Of a DNA stretch of 64,000 nucleotides, positions 1-11,445 are shown piece after piece (positions within the stretch are counted from its first letter, which is position 1; every line of letters starts with the position of its first letter). The notes beneath the pieces were generated by a model, which made no database searches, was not told where the DNA came from, and was given only the letters and a program-made list of their open reading frames with translations. The DNA is from Chrysopilus asiliformis (taxonomy: Eukaryota > Arthropoda > Insecta > Diptera > Rhagionidae). A program made the position numbers and the translations under genes. The stretch spans positions 10,048,457 to 10,112,456 of the forward strand of contig OZ035960.1 of assembly GCA_964034945.1 (NCBI GenBank), written 5' to 3'.

Positions 1-465
1 CAAATATGCTAAATGAATTTGTACTTCCGCAATAAACAATTGTTTCATTAATTGCTTAAAAATATATAATTTAATCCGACTTTGGGAGAAAAAAAATTGA
101 AAAATGTGGTTTACTTAATGTGTAGAAATTAATCATGCGGTTTACTTTTAGTTTTTTATATAGCAGAATTTAATAAATCTATCCATTAATCAGAAATAAT
201 ATGAAAACTATTGTAAAAATTTCTGGTTATAAAAAATATCTTTGCAAGTTTTCAATCTAAATTTGTTTTAGCATCATAAAGCTCTGACTGAGGGTAAAAT
301 CACCAACAGAAAAACTTTACTCGAGTATTCTCGGGGTAAACGTTTTCTGCAGAAAAGCACAGCTACGAATAAGTTAAGCCGCTCATGGCCTTAGAGTAGC
401 AGCCGTTTTCCATTAGCCTTAGAGTAGCACTCCAGGGGTAGCAATCGCGGTACTGAACGATTCTA

Positions 466-737
466 CACTCAGAAAAATGTCCGGGTCAACTTTTTGTCAG
501 GTTAACTCTGACCTTACAGAGGTGTCTGTAGGCCAGCTAGCGGTCAGAGTTAACCTATCTAAGGTCAACTCGTGCAGCTCCCAATGCCCTACTTCACCTG
601 CTGGTGGCTTAATTTCAGAATTTCTCCGACCACAGGTCAACTCAGTTTTACTTGCCCACATGCAGGCGAACGCGCGCCTGCCCGAGGCCAATTACGCCGT
701 ATGTAGGTCGTCGAGTTAGCCTCCATTTTTCTGAGTG
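466..737. mobile_element. MITE, TA-flanked, CACTCAGAAAAATG ends (copy 1)
   Basis: The 272-bp element begins CACTCAGAAAAATG, ends CATTTTTCTGAGTG, and is flanked by TA (464-465 and 738-739). Internally there is a second perfect 15-bp inverted repeat, AGGTTAACTCTGACC with its complement. The copy at 61489-61760 has identical length and differs at only four positions, so both are young. Open frames of 80 codons (plus) and 64 codons (minus) are shared by both copies only because the sequences are nearly identical; no protein family is recognised. Confidence 0.85.
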
Positions 738-741
738 TAGT

Positions 742-1142
742 CATGTCAAAGGTTAGATGAAGCGTCAAAAATTTCCGCGAGCTGGCACTTCCTTTATGCA
801 GAATCTCTAAGGACTAAATTCCCATATCAATTCCCTTGAATTGTTTTAATTTTTATTTATTTTAAATTTTAGTAAAAAAAAAGATTTGTGAAAAAATTTT
901 CAGGGTAAACTCGGAAAAATTCTCTGAAATTACTTAATATTCATTTCCATATCAGATTATGAAGTATCAAGGAAGTCGTATTCTTTTGGCGATCTACTCC
1001 TGGATGCTTCGGAGCGTCTAATGGAAAATGCCTGTTGTTTCCTCTCGTCCTTCGCCTTTTTCTTGATTGACAACATTTTATAATTTGCATTCATCGATTT
1101 AAGTCACTTTCAATTTATAACAGTATATTTTCATTTTCCAAA
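742..1142. other. AT-rich intergenic DNA
   Basis: No coding sequence, repeat end or RNA gene seen. Confidence 0.6.
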
Positions 1143-1412
1143 TTAACACGTTGGCTGCCAGCCAAAAAAATGCTGACTTCGCTAGTATACACTGGGAAAA
1201 AACGCAAAAATCATTTCTGTACTTTGTGAGTCACCAGTGAACACAAGATCAATACAGACAAAAACGAACGAATCGAATAAAATATAACGGACAAAAAAAA
1301 AAACCCCTTGGTACCGCACGAGCGACTGCACTCAACCATGGAATTTGAGAAACTGACGGTAATGACAATAGTGTGTGTACACCGGTGACTCACATGGTAG
1401 CCAACGTGTTAA
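1143..1412. mobile_element. piggyBac-like MITE, TTAA-flanked (copy A)
   Basis: Bounded by TTAA on both sides (1143-1146, 1409-1412), with imperfect terminal repeats CACGTTGGCTGCCA and TGGTAGCCAACGTG. TTAA is the piggyBac target site. The interior matches the element at 22490-22857 in inverted orientation, including a GTGAGTCACC motif. No transposase ORF. Confidence 0.8.
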
Positions 1413-3709
1413 GACGATAAACATTTTTTAAGTTATCTTTCTCTTCAAGTATCAGTAAAAATTTGGTACTCTCAGATACAAATTTGTTTGCCACAATACC
1501 AAATTTAGAACAATGTGGTTGAAAACTTCGTATAATTATGCAAAATCTGGTTGTCGTAACCAAAATTTGGTATAATTTGTTTACTTTCATTATTTTTTTG
1601 TAGATTTCGTTTTGCCCATATTTGCAATTTTTGAATTTTTCAATTTTTTGCGTTATCCTTTTAAATTTTATTTCCTTAGGGTTTGCCATATTCCCACCTT
1701 TAACCGGGCGAATCTGAGTGCGAATACTACTATAGCATAGAACAGAACCGCCAAAGTTGAAAAATGGTTTTTTTTGCTTATAAAAAAAACCTTCTTAAAA
1801 ATCTATATTCATCACATTTGAAGAGGTGGTTTTTGAATAAAGAAACAAACAGAAATGACGTGAAGTTTGTTTATTATCCGGATCAAAAAAAAAATCCCCT
1901 CTTTGCATTTAGTTAAAATGTAAATCGAAGTATATATAAATATCTGAATATAAGTGAAATAATGCAAACAAACAAAAAATACGTTTCTCACGTTTCATTT
2001 TTCCTATCCATTGCATACTGAAAAGGAAAAAAAGTGAGCGCCCCTTCAAGAAATCGAAACTGATATCGGGAAATGATAAAAAAAATGTTGGGGATATATT
2101 TTTCTTCAAGAGATTTGTGATATTTGAGTAGATATACACAGTGGAAAATGCGTGAGGAAATTTCCAAAGCAACGTGTATCCAATATACGAGAAATGAAAG
2201 ACTTTTATAGATGAAATATTTCGTGAAAAGTTTGTTTTGCAACGTACATGTATCTGTGCTTCATAATTTTCCAGATCATTACTTTCGTTTAGAGCGAGGG
2301 TGAAAATTGAGAAAAAAGTCGAAGGGATCAATTCTAGCTGGTGATTAATTTTTTTTTCTATTTTAATTAAAAAATCATTTCATCTGGTTGTTTCTTATTC
2401 TTCGGGATGAAGATGTATTATCTCTTAGGATGCTATAATATTTAAATTCACATCTAAACTAAAGAAGTTTTTGGAATGGTTTACGAAATTTTGTACAGAA
2501 AAAAAAACGAAAGCGATATAAAAATTTATTTTATTATCCTCTTATGCTTTGATTTACCCTGGATCATATTCCAATCAACGAAGGTAATAAAAACAACTGG
2601 TCACTTGAACAGGATGCCATACCATAACATACCACACCATCCCGTTTCAATTCTTTAGTTGTCCTTGTGATAAATTTTTTTTTTGTGTTTTGCTGCAACC
2701 GATGGGATATTTTCTGGGGATAAAATTCTGTTCAATAACTTTTATGACTACATTTATGTAGTCTTGTTGTGATGAACCCTCTGGAGAAGCTCTGCTGGAA
2801 GATATGAACAAGAATTGCAAAGAACTATAAAAACAAATTTCCTTAAATCAAAAATAATATTCTGGAATATAATTTTTATATTGACATCTGATCCCAGAGT
2901 GATCGTAATCGAAGGGTAGTGAAGGGATTCGAGTAAATCATAGTGAAACAAAGGGTCAGAACTTTTACATTATTCGAATATACCTACTACACTACGATGG
3001 GCCAAAAGGTATGATATGTTGTTTGTCAGTTGGATTACTGATATATTAAAGTTGGTTTGCTGTGGGTATTTCTAGGATAAGTTAGGGAAGGACGAAAAAA
3101 TAATATTTTTTGCTCATATGAACTTGATTTTGCTATATGTGTTTTATTGTGATTATTTTTTTCAGAGAACTACAATAAAAAATTACGTTTCTGGTTGATT
3201 TAATCTAAAAAATGATGAGTCGTGTTATCTTTAGTTGAAATTAGAAGATCGATGGACTTATTAGATTTTAGCGAGAGAAGATCAAATTTTTTTAAAACGA
3301 ACTCAAAGGATTTATATGTGGGAGCAGAGAAGGGGTGGTGTGATTGGAATTTAATGTATCGAAGAGTTATGTAAAATCATATTTTTAGCACTTTGTATTT
3401 GAACACATTTTTCGATTTAATGAATCGTTTTCGAGAGAATCGCGAAAAACTAATTATATTGTAAGGGGAAGGGTGAAAGAAATGGTTCAGTTGTGCTTAA
3501 CCTGACTTTTCAAAAGAAACAAATTTGTGCAAAATTTCAAGCCTCTAGCTCAATCCTTTCGAAAGTTCTCGTGTTCACGGACGGACAGGCGGAAATCAAA
3601 ATCTTTGGCCATTCTTTTGCGAGCGAAAAGGCGAGACTTGCTTACAGTTGAATTCATTATCTGTTTCAGATTTCTGAACGTTTTTTGATTTATCGCTCCC
3701 GCCTTAGTG
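1413..3709. other. AT-rich intergenic DNA, no gene seen
   Basis: Only short spurious ORFs. Bases ~3290-3620 hold a worn repeat with the phrases 'caagcctctagctcaatcc' and 'cggacggacaggcgg', like the core of the INE-1-like elements further right. Confidence 0.55.
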
Positions 3710-3712
3710 TAA

Positions 3713-3849
3713 CACCGTGTCTTCACTTGGGATTTTTCATCGCAGAGATTTTTGATTGACCAATCAGAGCTCGAGTTGATGACGACTCGGGCTCTGATTG
3801 GTCAATCATAAAATCTCTGCGATGAAAAATCCCAAGTGAAGACACGGTG
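3713..3849. mobile_element. palindromic MITE with TAA target duplication
   Basis: A 137-bp, almost perfect inverted repeat: arms of roughly 60 bp starting CACCGTGTCTTCACTTGGG, with a short central spacer. TAA flanks both sides (3710-3712, 3850-3852). A 3-bp TAA duplication fits PIF/Harbinger-type elements. It would form a strong hairpin if transcribed. Confidence 0.85.
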
Positions 3850-3860
3850 TAAGATCCTAA

Positions 3861-4222
3861 GCGCGGTATTACACACGGCAACTTTCGGGCTTACTTAAGC
3901 CGATTTTCGGGAGAAACGACTGCGGAGGGAAAAGTTGCCACTCGAAATCATGGCTTATCGACAATCTGCATACATGCAAAGCGTGTGAGCCGGTTTGGGA
4001 AAAGTAGTAGGCAGAAATCATTTTCGTTGTGACCGTCAGCAGGTAAAGATCTTGGGAAGTATATGAGCAGCAGCAATTTCAATGGTTTGAGTCCAGACAC
4101 ACACATGTAAACTTGTGTAGCATATGCAAACAGGATTGGCTTATTTAAGCCACAAATGTAAGCACATTGGCTTATTAAGCCCAAAAGTTGCCGGCTTAAA
4201 TAAGCCAAGTGTAATACCGGAC
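3861..4222. mobile_element. Harbinger-type MITE family X (copy 1)
   Basis: A 362-bp element with ends GCGCGGTATTACACACGGC and GTGTAATACCGGAC, flanked by TAA (3858-3860, 4223-4225). It is the reverse-orientation homologue of 7956-8317 and 27015-27369. It shares a run of TTAAGCC/GGCTTAA motifs. ORFs inside are spurious. Confidence 0.87.
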
Positions 4223-4225
4223 TAA

Positions 4226-7079
4226 CAAAGTGAAATTTTCACACCAAATTTTTCAAAAAAGAACCCACCAAATGCTTTAAACATAAAAGTGGATATTTGT
4301 AAACTCCAGAAAACAATCAAAATCGGCAAAGTAACTACACTGCTAGAAATCAATATCTTGGCGTATTAGTAAACTCCCCGAGTAGCATTTAGTATGATTA
4401 TATTGTCGGTGCATTTATGCATAATATATTGGTTTTGATGTCGATTCAGGTAGCATTTTGTTAATTCAAGTGAAGAGTGTGATGTTCCGTCCCATCGATA
4501 CTTGTAGTGTACGTATATAGCTCAATGCGCCCAAGTACCGAGTGCTAAGTCACCTCTCCCAACAGTCAGTGCTTATGAATTGAAAAGTCCGTCTCATGTC
4601 AAACGTTTATCACCAGGGCATTCATAAAATATCTTGTACCCCGACTTTTTACTCAGAAAAGTGAATTTTTGCATGCGAACAAGCATATTTTCAGATACCT
4701 ACAAGAGTTTTATCAGTGTTTAAACTACGCAAATCTATATAATAATGTTCTGTTTACGTTGTATATTTTTAAACAGATTGTAGGTACCAGGTATATGCAT
4801 AGATCCAGTGTGGTGCACAGGTAAATTCATCTACCGTTCTAGCAATATAACATCCTATCAAAAAATCACATTCACTCCTGAATTGCGATTTTTTTTGTTG
4901 CTTTTTTCGTATATGCATCAATAGACAAACATACACCGACCGTCGCGTCGCCTCGTCGGAGGACATCATGCTAAAAGTGGGGTTTTCAGGTGGACAAACT
5001 ACTGGGCAGTGAATAGTGGGACATCACTGATTTAAATATGGAAAAAGTTTCATATGGCCATATTTTTTCTCCATTTCGTATCGGTTCGTATCGGTTCGTA
5101 TTGTAAAGGTAAATGACGATAGCCTTGGATAATTTTTTATTTTGTTTCTGATAGTACTTGGCCGGCTGCCTGTATTTTGCTGCTAGATTTTTTTTTACAA
5201 CTTGTGTCTTTTATTTGAATATATATTGAACATATATTCAGATTCTGAGGACGATTTTTCGCTATTCACATAAACTGAGATTCCCGTGTGACAGTAGATA
5301 GATGACTATGGGATGAAGCTGTGTCACATGATATCCATAAATACTTCACAAAGTGAAAATAACATGAAAAAGATAGATTTGTTGTGATTTCTGTTGATTG
5401 CGAAAAAGATATTTACACAGGTGATTTTATTTATTGCTAAAAATCACATATACCAATGATCAATTGTAAATATTCACTTAAGTTTTAAATTTGTTTAATA
5501 ATTTAATATATTTCTCTTTTTTATAAAAAAAATCAACTGATAACTAGTTTATTTTAATTAAGGAAATGCCATTTAGCTAACTTAATTAATTTATTAGTTT
5601 TTAACATTAATTAAAATCGTTATTAACTCTGCTTGCTGTTGATGAGTAGCAGAAAAACCGTACAAATGCAAAAAATCCAAAAATTGATTTCTAATCTATA
5701 CTAAATTGTAAGCGCAGTACCAGATCAAAAACTGGGGCGAAGAACAATTGCGGATATTTCCAAAAAACCCCCTATTTGGAAGGGAACCTAAAATTTTTAA
5801 TAAATGAAATTTTATTATTATTAATAAAAAACTATTAATTCTCACAAAAAAAATTCTTGGCTAAGGGGCTGTTCTTAAATTATGTCACGCTAATTTTTGC
5901 CTTTTCAACCCTCTTCCTCATCGCCTCCACTCTCCCTATCCCATTCTCTCGTCCACTTCACGTCCCACGATTTTTGTTATAGTTATGCAATCTAATACCA
6001 CCGTCAGCCCTCCCCACCCTCCTCAAATGTGTGACACACTAATTTTATGGGTAGCTTTTTATCACTTTCTAGAATAATAACTTCAAAACCCCTAAACCGA
6101 TTAAGTTGAAACTTCAGCTCATATTTCCTGAGGGGCAAAAACTAGGGGCAAAACTTGTTGTCAATAAATTTTACGTTTATTAAAAACGTTCAATGGGCAT
6201 AAAATTTGCGATTATTGAAGTTTTGAAATGCTTTGGAAAATACACAAAAAAAAATTGTAGAATATCCTTAATCCTGATGACAAAAATTACTACTCCAAAA
6301 GGGAGAAACATACTCAATAAAATACATATTTTGGTCACAAAGCACGCCGCCGCGCCGATACCAACAATGGATGGAATAATCTCCTCTGAGTTTATTTTTA
6401 ATATCGCACAATAATGAAATTATGAGGTGAACACAATTAGGTCTTTGTGCCTTGTGTTACGTCTAACAAAATGTGACAATCAAACTGAAATAATCCTTCA
6501 ATTGCAAAACCAGTCCTCAGGTATTTCCAACAATGGTAAAAAAAATACTCAGGTATTTCCAAACATTGATAAAAAAATGAATTTTGGTAAATCCATATGA
6601 GGACACCATACAAGTATAATATACAAAATTCATCACAATAATGTTCCAGGGGAATTACTTTTAAGGATTCACTGAGGGTGATGTAAAAAGCGAAAGAAAA
6701 ATTTCACGAATCAATTAACGTTTAAGTACTGTATTTCCTTGCGAAATGAACGAAATATACACCGAAATAAATTCGAATTTACTGCATACATTACTAATAT
6801 CAGTTTTCTGTATGGATGCATTTTTTTTTGCACCCATGCATATTGAAATACATGTAATTTATCGATTAAATGAATTTTGTGTGATGACAGAGTGACATCC
6901 GTTTTTTTCGTGAGAATATCATTCGTCTTATTAAATGATTGAATAGAAAACCGGACGGATGTGAAATCGATATCACCTGTGAGAAAATCAAAACTTGATT
7001 ATATTTTTGCGGTTTTCTCTTACATTTTTGTTGATTTCGAAACGCACGACGAATTTTGCTGACAATAATGCGTTTAACC
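4226..7079. other. AT-rich intergenic DNA, no gene seen
   Basis: No credible coding sequence. A short direct repeat ATCGGTTCGT lies at about 5080-5100. Bases 5866-6060 contain phrases ('ggggctgttcttaaattatgtcacgc') like widespread insect interspersed repeats, but I could not find the ends of an element. Confidence 0.5.
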
Positions 7080-7430
7080 GCATATGAGGAAGTGTAATTT
7101 AATTATAAAAAAACTATTTTTTGTTGTCCGTGTAATAACCCAAATAGAATTTAAGCAGCCGCGTTGTCTTTATTCACATATTTCGTCACCATGTAAATTG
7201 CAGTGATAAGAAATTTATGTCGCGGGCACATCACCGTTGTGCGAATGGGATGCGCAACGACACCCATAATGGGGAACACTTTTCAGTGGTTTGCCACGTC
7301 GCAATGTCGCCACAAGAATGCAATTCTGACACTGCCATTTCACAAATAAAGACGCTACTATTAACAAAATTAGCTGCTTTAAGCTTTATGCGAGCGTTAT
7401 TTGACGCAATTCACTGACCAGCAAAGGTAC
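7080..7430. promoter_or_regulatory. candidate conserved regulatory element
   Basis: An ORF-poor block that is clearly less AT-rich than its flanks and free of repeat ends. It carries several homeodomain/Hox-type cores (TAATTTAATTA, TTTATG) and CCCATAATGGGG. The 66-codon frame here has no protein-like features. Enhancer status is inference from composition and its position 3' of spalt. Confidence 0.3.
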
Positions 7431-7955
7431 TCAGTTGTTCCTCTACGATTTAAATGATTTTTGGATATGTTATAGAAGATCGAAAAATAAGGATACATAG
7501 CGGTTAATTTCCATATTTAAGGGGCAACTTGGACCGTTGGAATCACCCTATATTTTGATTTTTAGCACAATATCATAGAAAGAGATAATTTATCGACCTA
7601 ATATTTTACAGAGAGGTGTAACGAAAAACAAAATCCTCCTCAAAAATTTTCACCCCGTCCCAAATCGGTTATTTCACTCCTATGTCCTGCAAATTGTATG
7701 TCCGATTTTTTTGATATTTTGTTCCCAGACGCGGTTTTTAATTCTAAAATCTGCCTGTTTTTGTATTTTTCCCTCCTTTTATGCGGTAAGATTTTGTATG
7801 CAATATGCTTCTCTGGAAATTCCTCAGGGAACCAAAATTATGTCGACCTTCTTCGATTTCATTCAAAAGACGTGTTTCACACGAATTTCCCTATTAAAGC
7901 AATTGCGGTTTTGCAGACATCTTATTAATCAGTGTGTCGTTTTTGTCACTTCTTA

Positions 7956-8317
7956 GTCCGGTATTACACTTGGCTTATTTAAGCCGGCAACTTTTGGGCT
8001 TAATAAGCCAATGTGCTTACATTTGTGGCTTAAAAAGGCCAATCCTGTTTGCATATGCTACACAAGTTTACATGTGTGTGTGTGGACTCAAACCATTGAA
8101 ATTGCTGCTGCTCATATACTTCCCAAGATCTTTACCTGCTGACGGTTAGGACGAAAATGATTTCTGCCTACTGCTTTTCCCAAACCGGTTCACACGCTTT
8201 GCATGTATGCAGATTATCGATAAGCCATGATTTCGAGTGGCAACTTTTCCCTCCTCAGTCGTTTCTCCCGAAAATCGGCTTAAGTAAGCCCGAAAGTTGC
8301 CGTGTGTAATACCGCGC
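7956..8317. mobile_element. Harbinger-type MITE family X (copy 2)
   Basis: Same length as copy 1 (362 bp) and in opposite orientation; flanked by TTA (7953-7955, 8318-8320). Begins GTCCGGTATTACACTTGGC and ends CGTGTGTAATACCGCGC. Confidence 0.87.
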
Positions 8318-8320
8318 TTA

Positions 8321-9092
8321 CGCTTCTTGGACGCGGATATGAATTATCCATAGGTATTTTATATATATCTTTGGGTCCAATTGCATAAATTCCTGCAATT
8401 TTAGGATGCTGATGAGGTTTAGAACGTGCTTTTCAGTGCTATTTGCGGAGTGGTGAATTTAAATATTTTTAAAGTACGTATGATTTGAAGATGTCTAAAA
8501 TTTCAGAAAAAAATCACTGTCGCCGTAATATATCATCAGTGGATCTACTAATACATTATTAATATATTTAGTGAATATATACCTACATATTCAGTTTTAT
8601 ACAAATAAAATACCCCTAACTAACATTTATTAAATTACATTTGAAAATTAGATTAAAATTTCAACTAATTAACAAATTTTAAAAGCCTAATGAAAATCCA
8701 AACGATGATATTACAAATATGTATCAAATTCTATTAGCATAAAACTGATGTGTTATTAAAATCACGTCTGCGAATTAATTAACATTCGCATTTATTTGAC
8801 AATTTTATGGAATTCTAACTTAATAACATGAAAATTCTGTATATAATTAATTATTTTAAATTGGTTGGACTATCTAAAACAAATTTGAAGTCGTTCAATA
8901 TTTATTATGGTATAATGAAAATGTTACCATGAATAATTTGATAGTTATTTTCGATCATCATCATTATCATAAATACTCTTGAGGTATTTTACAAATATTA
9001 ACATGCAATATTGAGTGTGCAGTACAATGTAACCTGAAATATTTAACTTGAAAAGTGGTTTTATTTTTGAACAAATTGCTTACTTTTTCATA
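8321..9092. other. very AT-rich intergenic DNA
   Basis: Nothing supported beyond the adjacent transposon ends. Confidence 0.55.
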
Positions 9093-9611
9093 TAGGGGAG
9101 ACTGGGGTATTCTGGACCACGGGGAATTGCGGACCAGCGTCATTTTTTTCCCCCTAGTAGTGGTTGGTAGCTGCAAATAACTGTAATCAGTTTGCCTCAT
9201 GTTAAGCTAATTTTCCTAACAGTACTCGACTTGTGTATACGCACTATCACCTCGCTTCGATAGCAAATAGAAAAGTGATACTTCGAAATTTTTTTTTTCA
9301 CTTTGTGTTTCGCTTAAATTTAACCACATTTTTCGAGAATCAACTCAAGTAAATATATTGATAATATTCGCGGAGCCTTAAGCATTCGACACTGACAAGA
9401 AATTTTGCATGAAGTTTGCATTGTAGTAACACCATATAACACCATATAGCTGCCATATTGTAAAAAAGAGCATTCGGGAAATTGTGGACCACTTTTGTCG
9501 GGGAATTATGGACCACTCAATTCTTGACATTTGACAAGCAAACTTCGTGTATTTGATGCATATAAGTGTTTTTTCATGCAAAAACACAGCATTAGATTTT
9601 CGGCAATCATA

Positions 9612-10002
9612 TCATACTAATATATGTATAAAAATGAGTTGGTGTATGTCTGCCTGTCTGTCTGTTCCTCTTTCACGCGAAAACGGCTGAACCGATTGAC
9701 TTGAAATTTGGCATGAGTGTCTGTGGTAGTTCTGGTTCCAACATAGGCATACGGAAAAGGAGCGCGAGGGGTGGGGGGAGTAATAGGAGGGGATAAAGTG
9801 ATTTCGAAACTTAGTTTTTGCGCTGTTACTCTTTCGCGGGGAAACTACTGAACCGATTGGCATGAAATTTGGCATAGATGTTCGTAGGGGGTCCAGCCCC
9901 AACATAGACCCATTAAAAAGTTTTTAAGTTCTTTCCGGTTTTCTTCGTATTCTAAAACTTAGATAAAAAGCTTAACCCGGCAACGACGGGTATGCAAGCT
10001 AG
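9612..10002 (+). mobile_element. nonautonomous Helitron (copy 1)
   Basis: A 391-bp element starting TCATACTAATATATG and ending GCAAGCTAG, inserted between A (9611) and T (10003). A GC-rich hairpin (ACCCGGCAACGACGGGT) lies eleven bases or so before the CTAG end. These are the hallmarks of Helitrons: 5' TC, 3' CTRR, hairpin near the 3' end, A/T insertion, no terminal inverted repeats. Contains the CTGCCTGTCTGTCTGT microsatellite. Confidence 0.87.
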
Positions 10003-10003
10003 T

Positions 10004-10343
10004 TTCTAAATCGGCGGTTTTGACATCGCCAGAGGATGTAAATGACCTTCGTGAGAAGGCTGATATGAAGCGAAAGAGATTGGAGAGAAAAGGTGATAAA
10101 CCATAATCGAAAAAGCAAAAAGATCGTGTCAAATCGAAGACATCACAGAAGAAACAACCATCTTCAACCTATTGTGAGGTGGAAGAATACATCGATTTCT
10201 GCATAATTTGTAAGAAAAATATGCCAAAAAAAATGAACCGCCGAATTACCATCCATTGCAACGTGTGCGATCGAGCTGTTCATTTGGGATGCTCCGGAAT
10301 GACTGCAAGTTACTGGACTTGCGAACATTGCGTTTCGGACTGA
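10004..10343 (+). pseudogene. transposase C-terminus with PHD-type zinc finger (broken)
   Basis: Reads SKSAVLTSPEDVNDLREKAD, then a lysine/arginine-rich stretch, one in-frame TAA, and a Cys/His finger: CIICKKN, then HCNVCDRAVHLGCSG and YWTCEHCVSD before the TGA. The spacing C-x2-C ... C-x2-C ... H-x3-C ... C-x2-C is PHD-like. This basic-then-PHD tail is seen at the C-terminus of CENP-B/pogo-like insect transposases. The reading starts exactly at the right edge of the nested Helitron, which therefore interrupted the ORF. Confidence 0.7.
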
Positions 10344-10867
10344 TTTTCATTGCAATTTTTCACTTCATTTCACTTTGTCTGTTATATAATAAATATATGA
10401 ATCAAAAAAAAAGTTTGTCTATCACATTTTTCCATTTTTAATCGATTTACAAAGTGGTCCACAATACCCCGAGATTTTTCAAAATCGCAAAAACGCCATT
10501 TTTGCGCCAACTGATAAAACTTGTATAATTTAATACAATTTGACCGAACTGCTGTGACCCAAAGAGAGGTTATTTATCGTACTACAAATTCAAGCTTTGA
10601 AATTTTCAGAAAAAGTTATTTTTTTTGCGAGTTTTTAGCCAAAATGAAAATGCGGTCCAGAATACCCCAGTCTCCCCTACATATTTGTAGAAATGTAAAT
10701 AATTTTCACTAAAAACCAATTAGGTTACAAAATAAATTATTTCATCATTTTTAATTAGAATTAAATCCTAAAGGTGGTTTCATATTACACACTCAATTTT
10801 TTGCATTCGGTATTAGAATATTTTTTTGTGCAATTTATGATCACTAATTTCGAGTGGTTATGAAATA

Positions 10868-11440
10868 CAGGGTGGGCCAGAATAGACGCGGGGGTTTGAA
10901 TTCTTTATAAATTTTTTATTTTAGCGAAACCTATAATTTTTTTTTCAAATACATGTAGTTGATTGATGGGGAATATTTTTGGTCTGAACATGGAAAATTA
11001 TATCCCGCAAGTGGTGGCCATTTTCTGCTTCGCAAATCCGTGCTCTTTCCAAGACATTTTCCATGACCTTTCGTGTTATGGCCTCGATTTCACTGCGAAT
11101 GTTGGTTTTCAATTGGCTGATGGTTGTTGGCTTGTTGACGTACACCTTTTCTTTCAAATATCCCCAAAGGAAACAATCTGGAGTCGTTAGATCAGGTGAA
11201 CGCGGAGGCCAATTGAAATCGCAACTTTTCGAAATAATGCGTCCGCCAAACATGTCCCGTAAAAGAGCCATTGAACCCACCGCCCACCGGTTCGTTGTTC
11301 TATTGTGTACAGGTCCATTTTAAATTGCCCAAGTCTTCTTAACAAAATGCTGAAACAAAATAAAAAAAATAAAAATAAAAAAAAAGTTATAAAGACTTCA
11401 AACCCCTGCTGGCCCACCCTGTCTATTCTGGCCCACCCTG
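10868..11440 (-). mobile_element. mariner-like (rosa-type?) element remnant
   Basis: Left end CAGGGTGGGCCAGAATAGAC (10868) and the matching inverted end at 11421-11440, with TA on both sides (10866-10867, 11441-11442). A second copy of the terminal GGCCCACCCTG motif occurs at 11410-11421, inside the right end. About 570 bp remain, with most of the transposase missing. CAGGGTGG ends with TA duplication fit Tc1/mariner elements of the rosa type. Confidence 0.82.
10945..11310 (-). pseudogene. mariner-like transposase C-terminal fragment
   Basis: The minus strand reads MFGGRIISKSCDFNWPPRSP then DLTTPDCFLWGYLKEKVYVN and ends GHHLRDIIFHV. This is the classic C-terminal half of Tc1/mariner transposases in insects (WPPRSPDLTPPDFFLWGYLK pattern). 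The final catalytic Asp is in TTPD. The upstream DG-containing motif appears as NGP after a stop, so it is nonfunctional. Confidence 0.85.
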
Positions 11441-11445
11441 TATCA

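Larger units (their letters stand above)
9095..10677 (+). mobile_element. pogo/Tigger-like DNA transposon remnant, TA-flanked, with nested Helitron
   Basis: Inverted termini of about 24 bp, GGGGAGACTGGGGTATTCTG at 9095 and its complement ending at 10677, with TA on both sides (9093-9094, 10678-10679). The interior holds a transposase C-terminal remnant ending in a PHD-type finger (10004-10343) and is split by a Helitron at 9612-10002. The phrase 'gtggaccac' recurs near both ends. TA duplication, termini and a CENP-B/pogo-like transposase tail favour the pogo/Tigger group; the catalytic domain is gone. Confidence 0.8.

Noticed and set aside
466..737. Conserved 80- and 64-codon ORFs present in both copies of the 272-bp MITE
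   Set aside because: The copies are nearly identical at DNA level, so shared frames are expected without selection. Both strands are open equally and no domain is recognisable.
3948..4208. Similar 71-110-codon ORFs in three places (also 7934-8149 and 27029-27361)
   Set aside because: They are the interior of MITE family X. The frames lie on different strands relative to the element, lack protein features and are not kept intact in all copies.
7217..7417. 66-codon ORF in the GC-richer block
   Set aside because: No recognisable motif. The composition is better explained by noncoding regulatory DNA.
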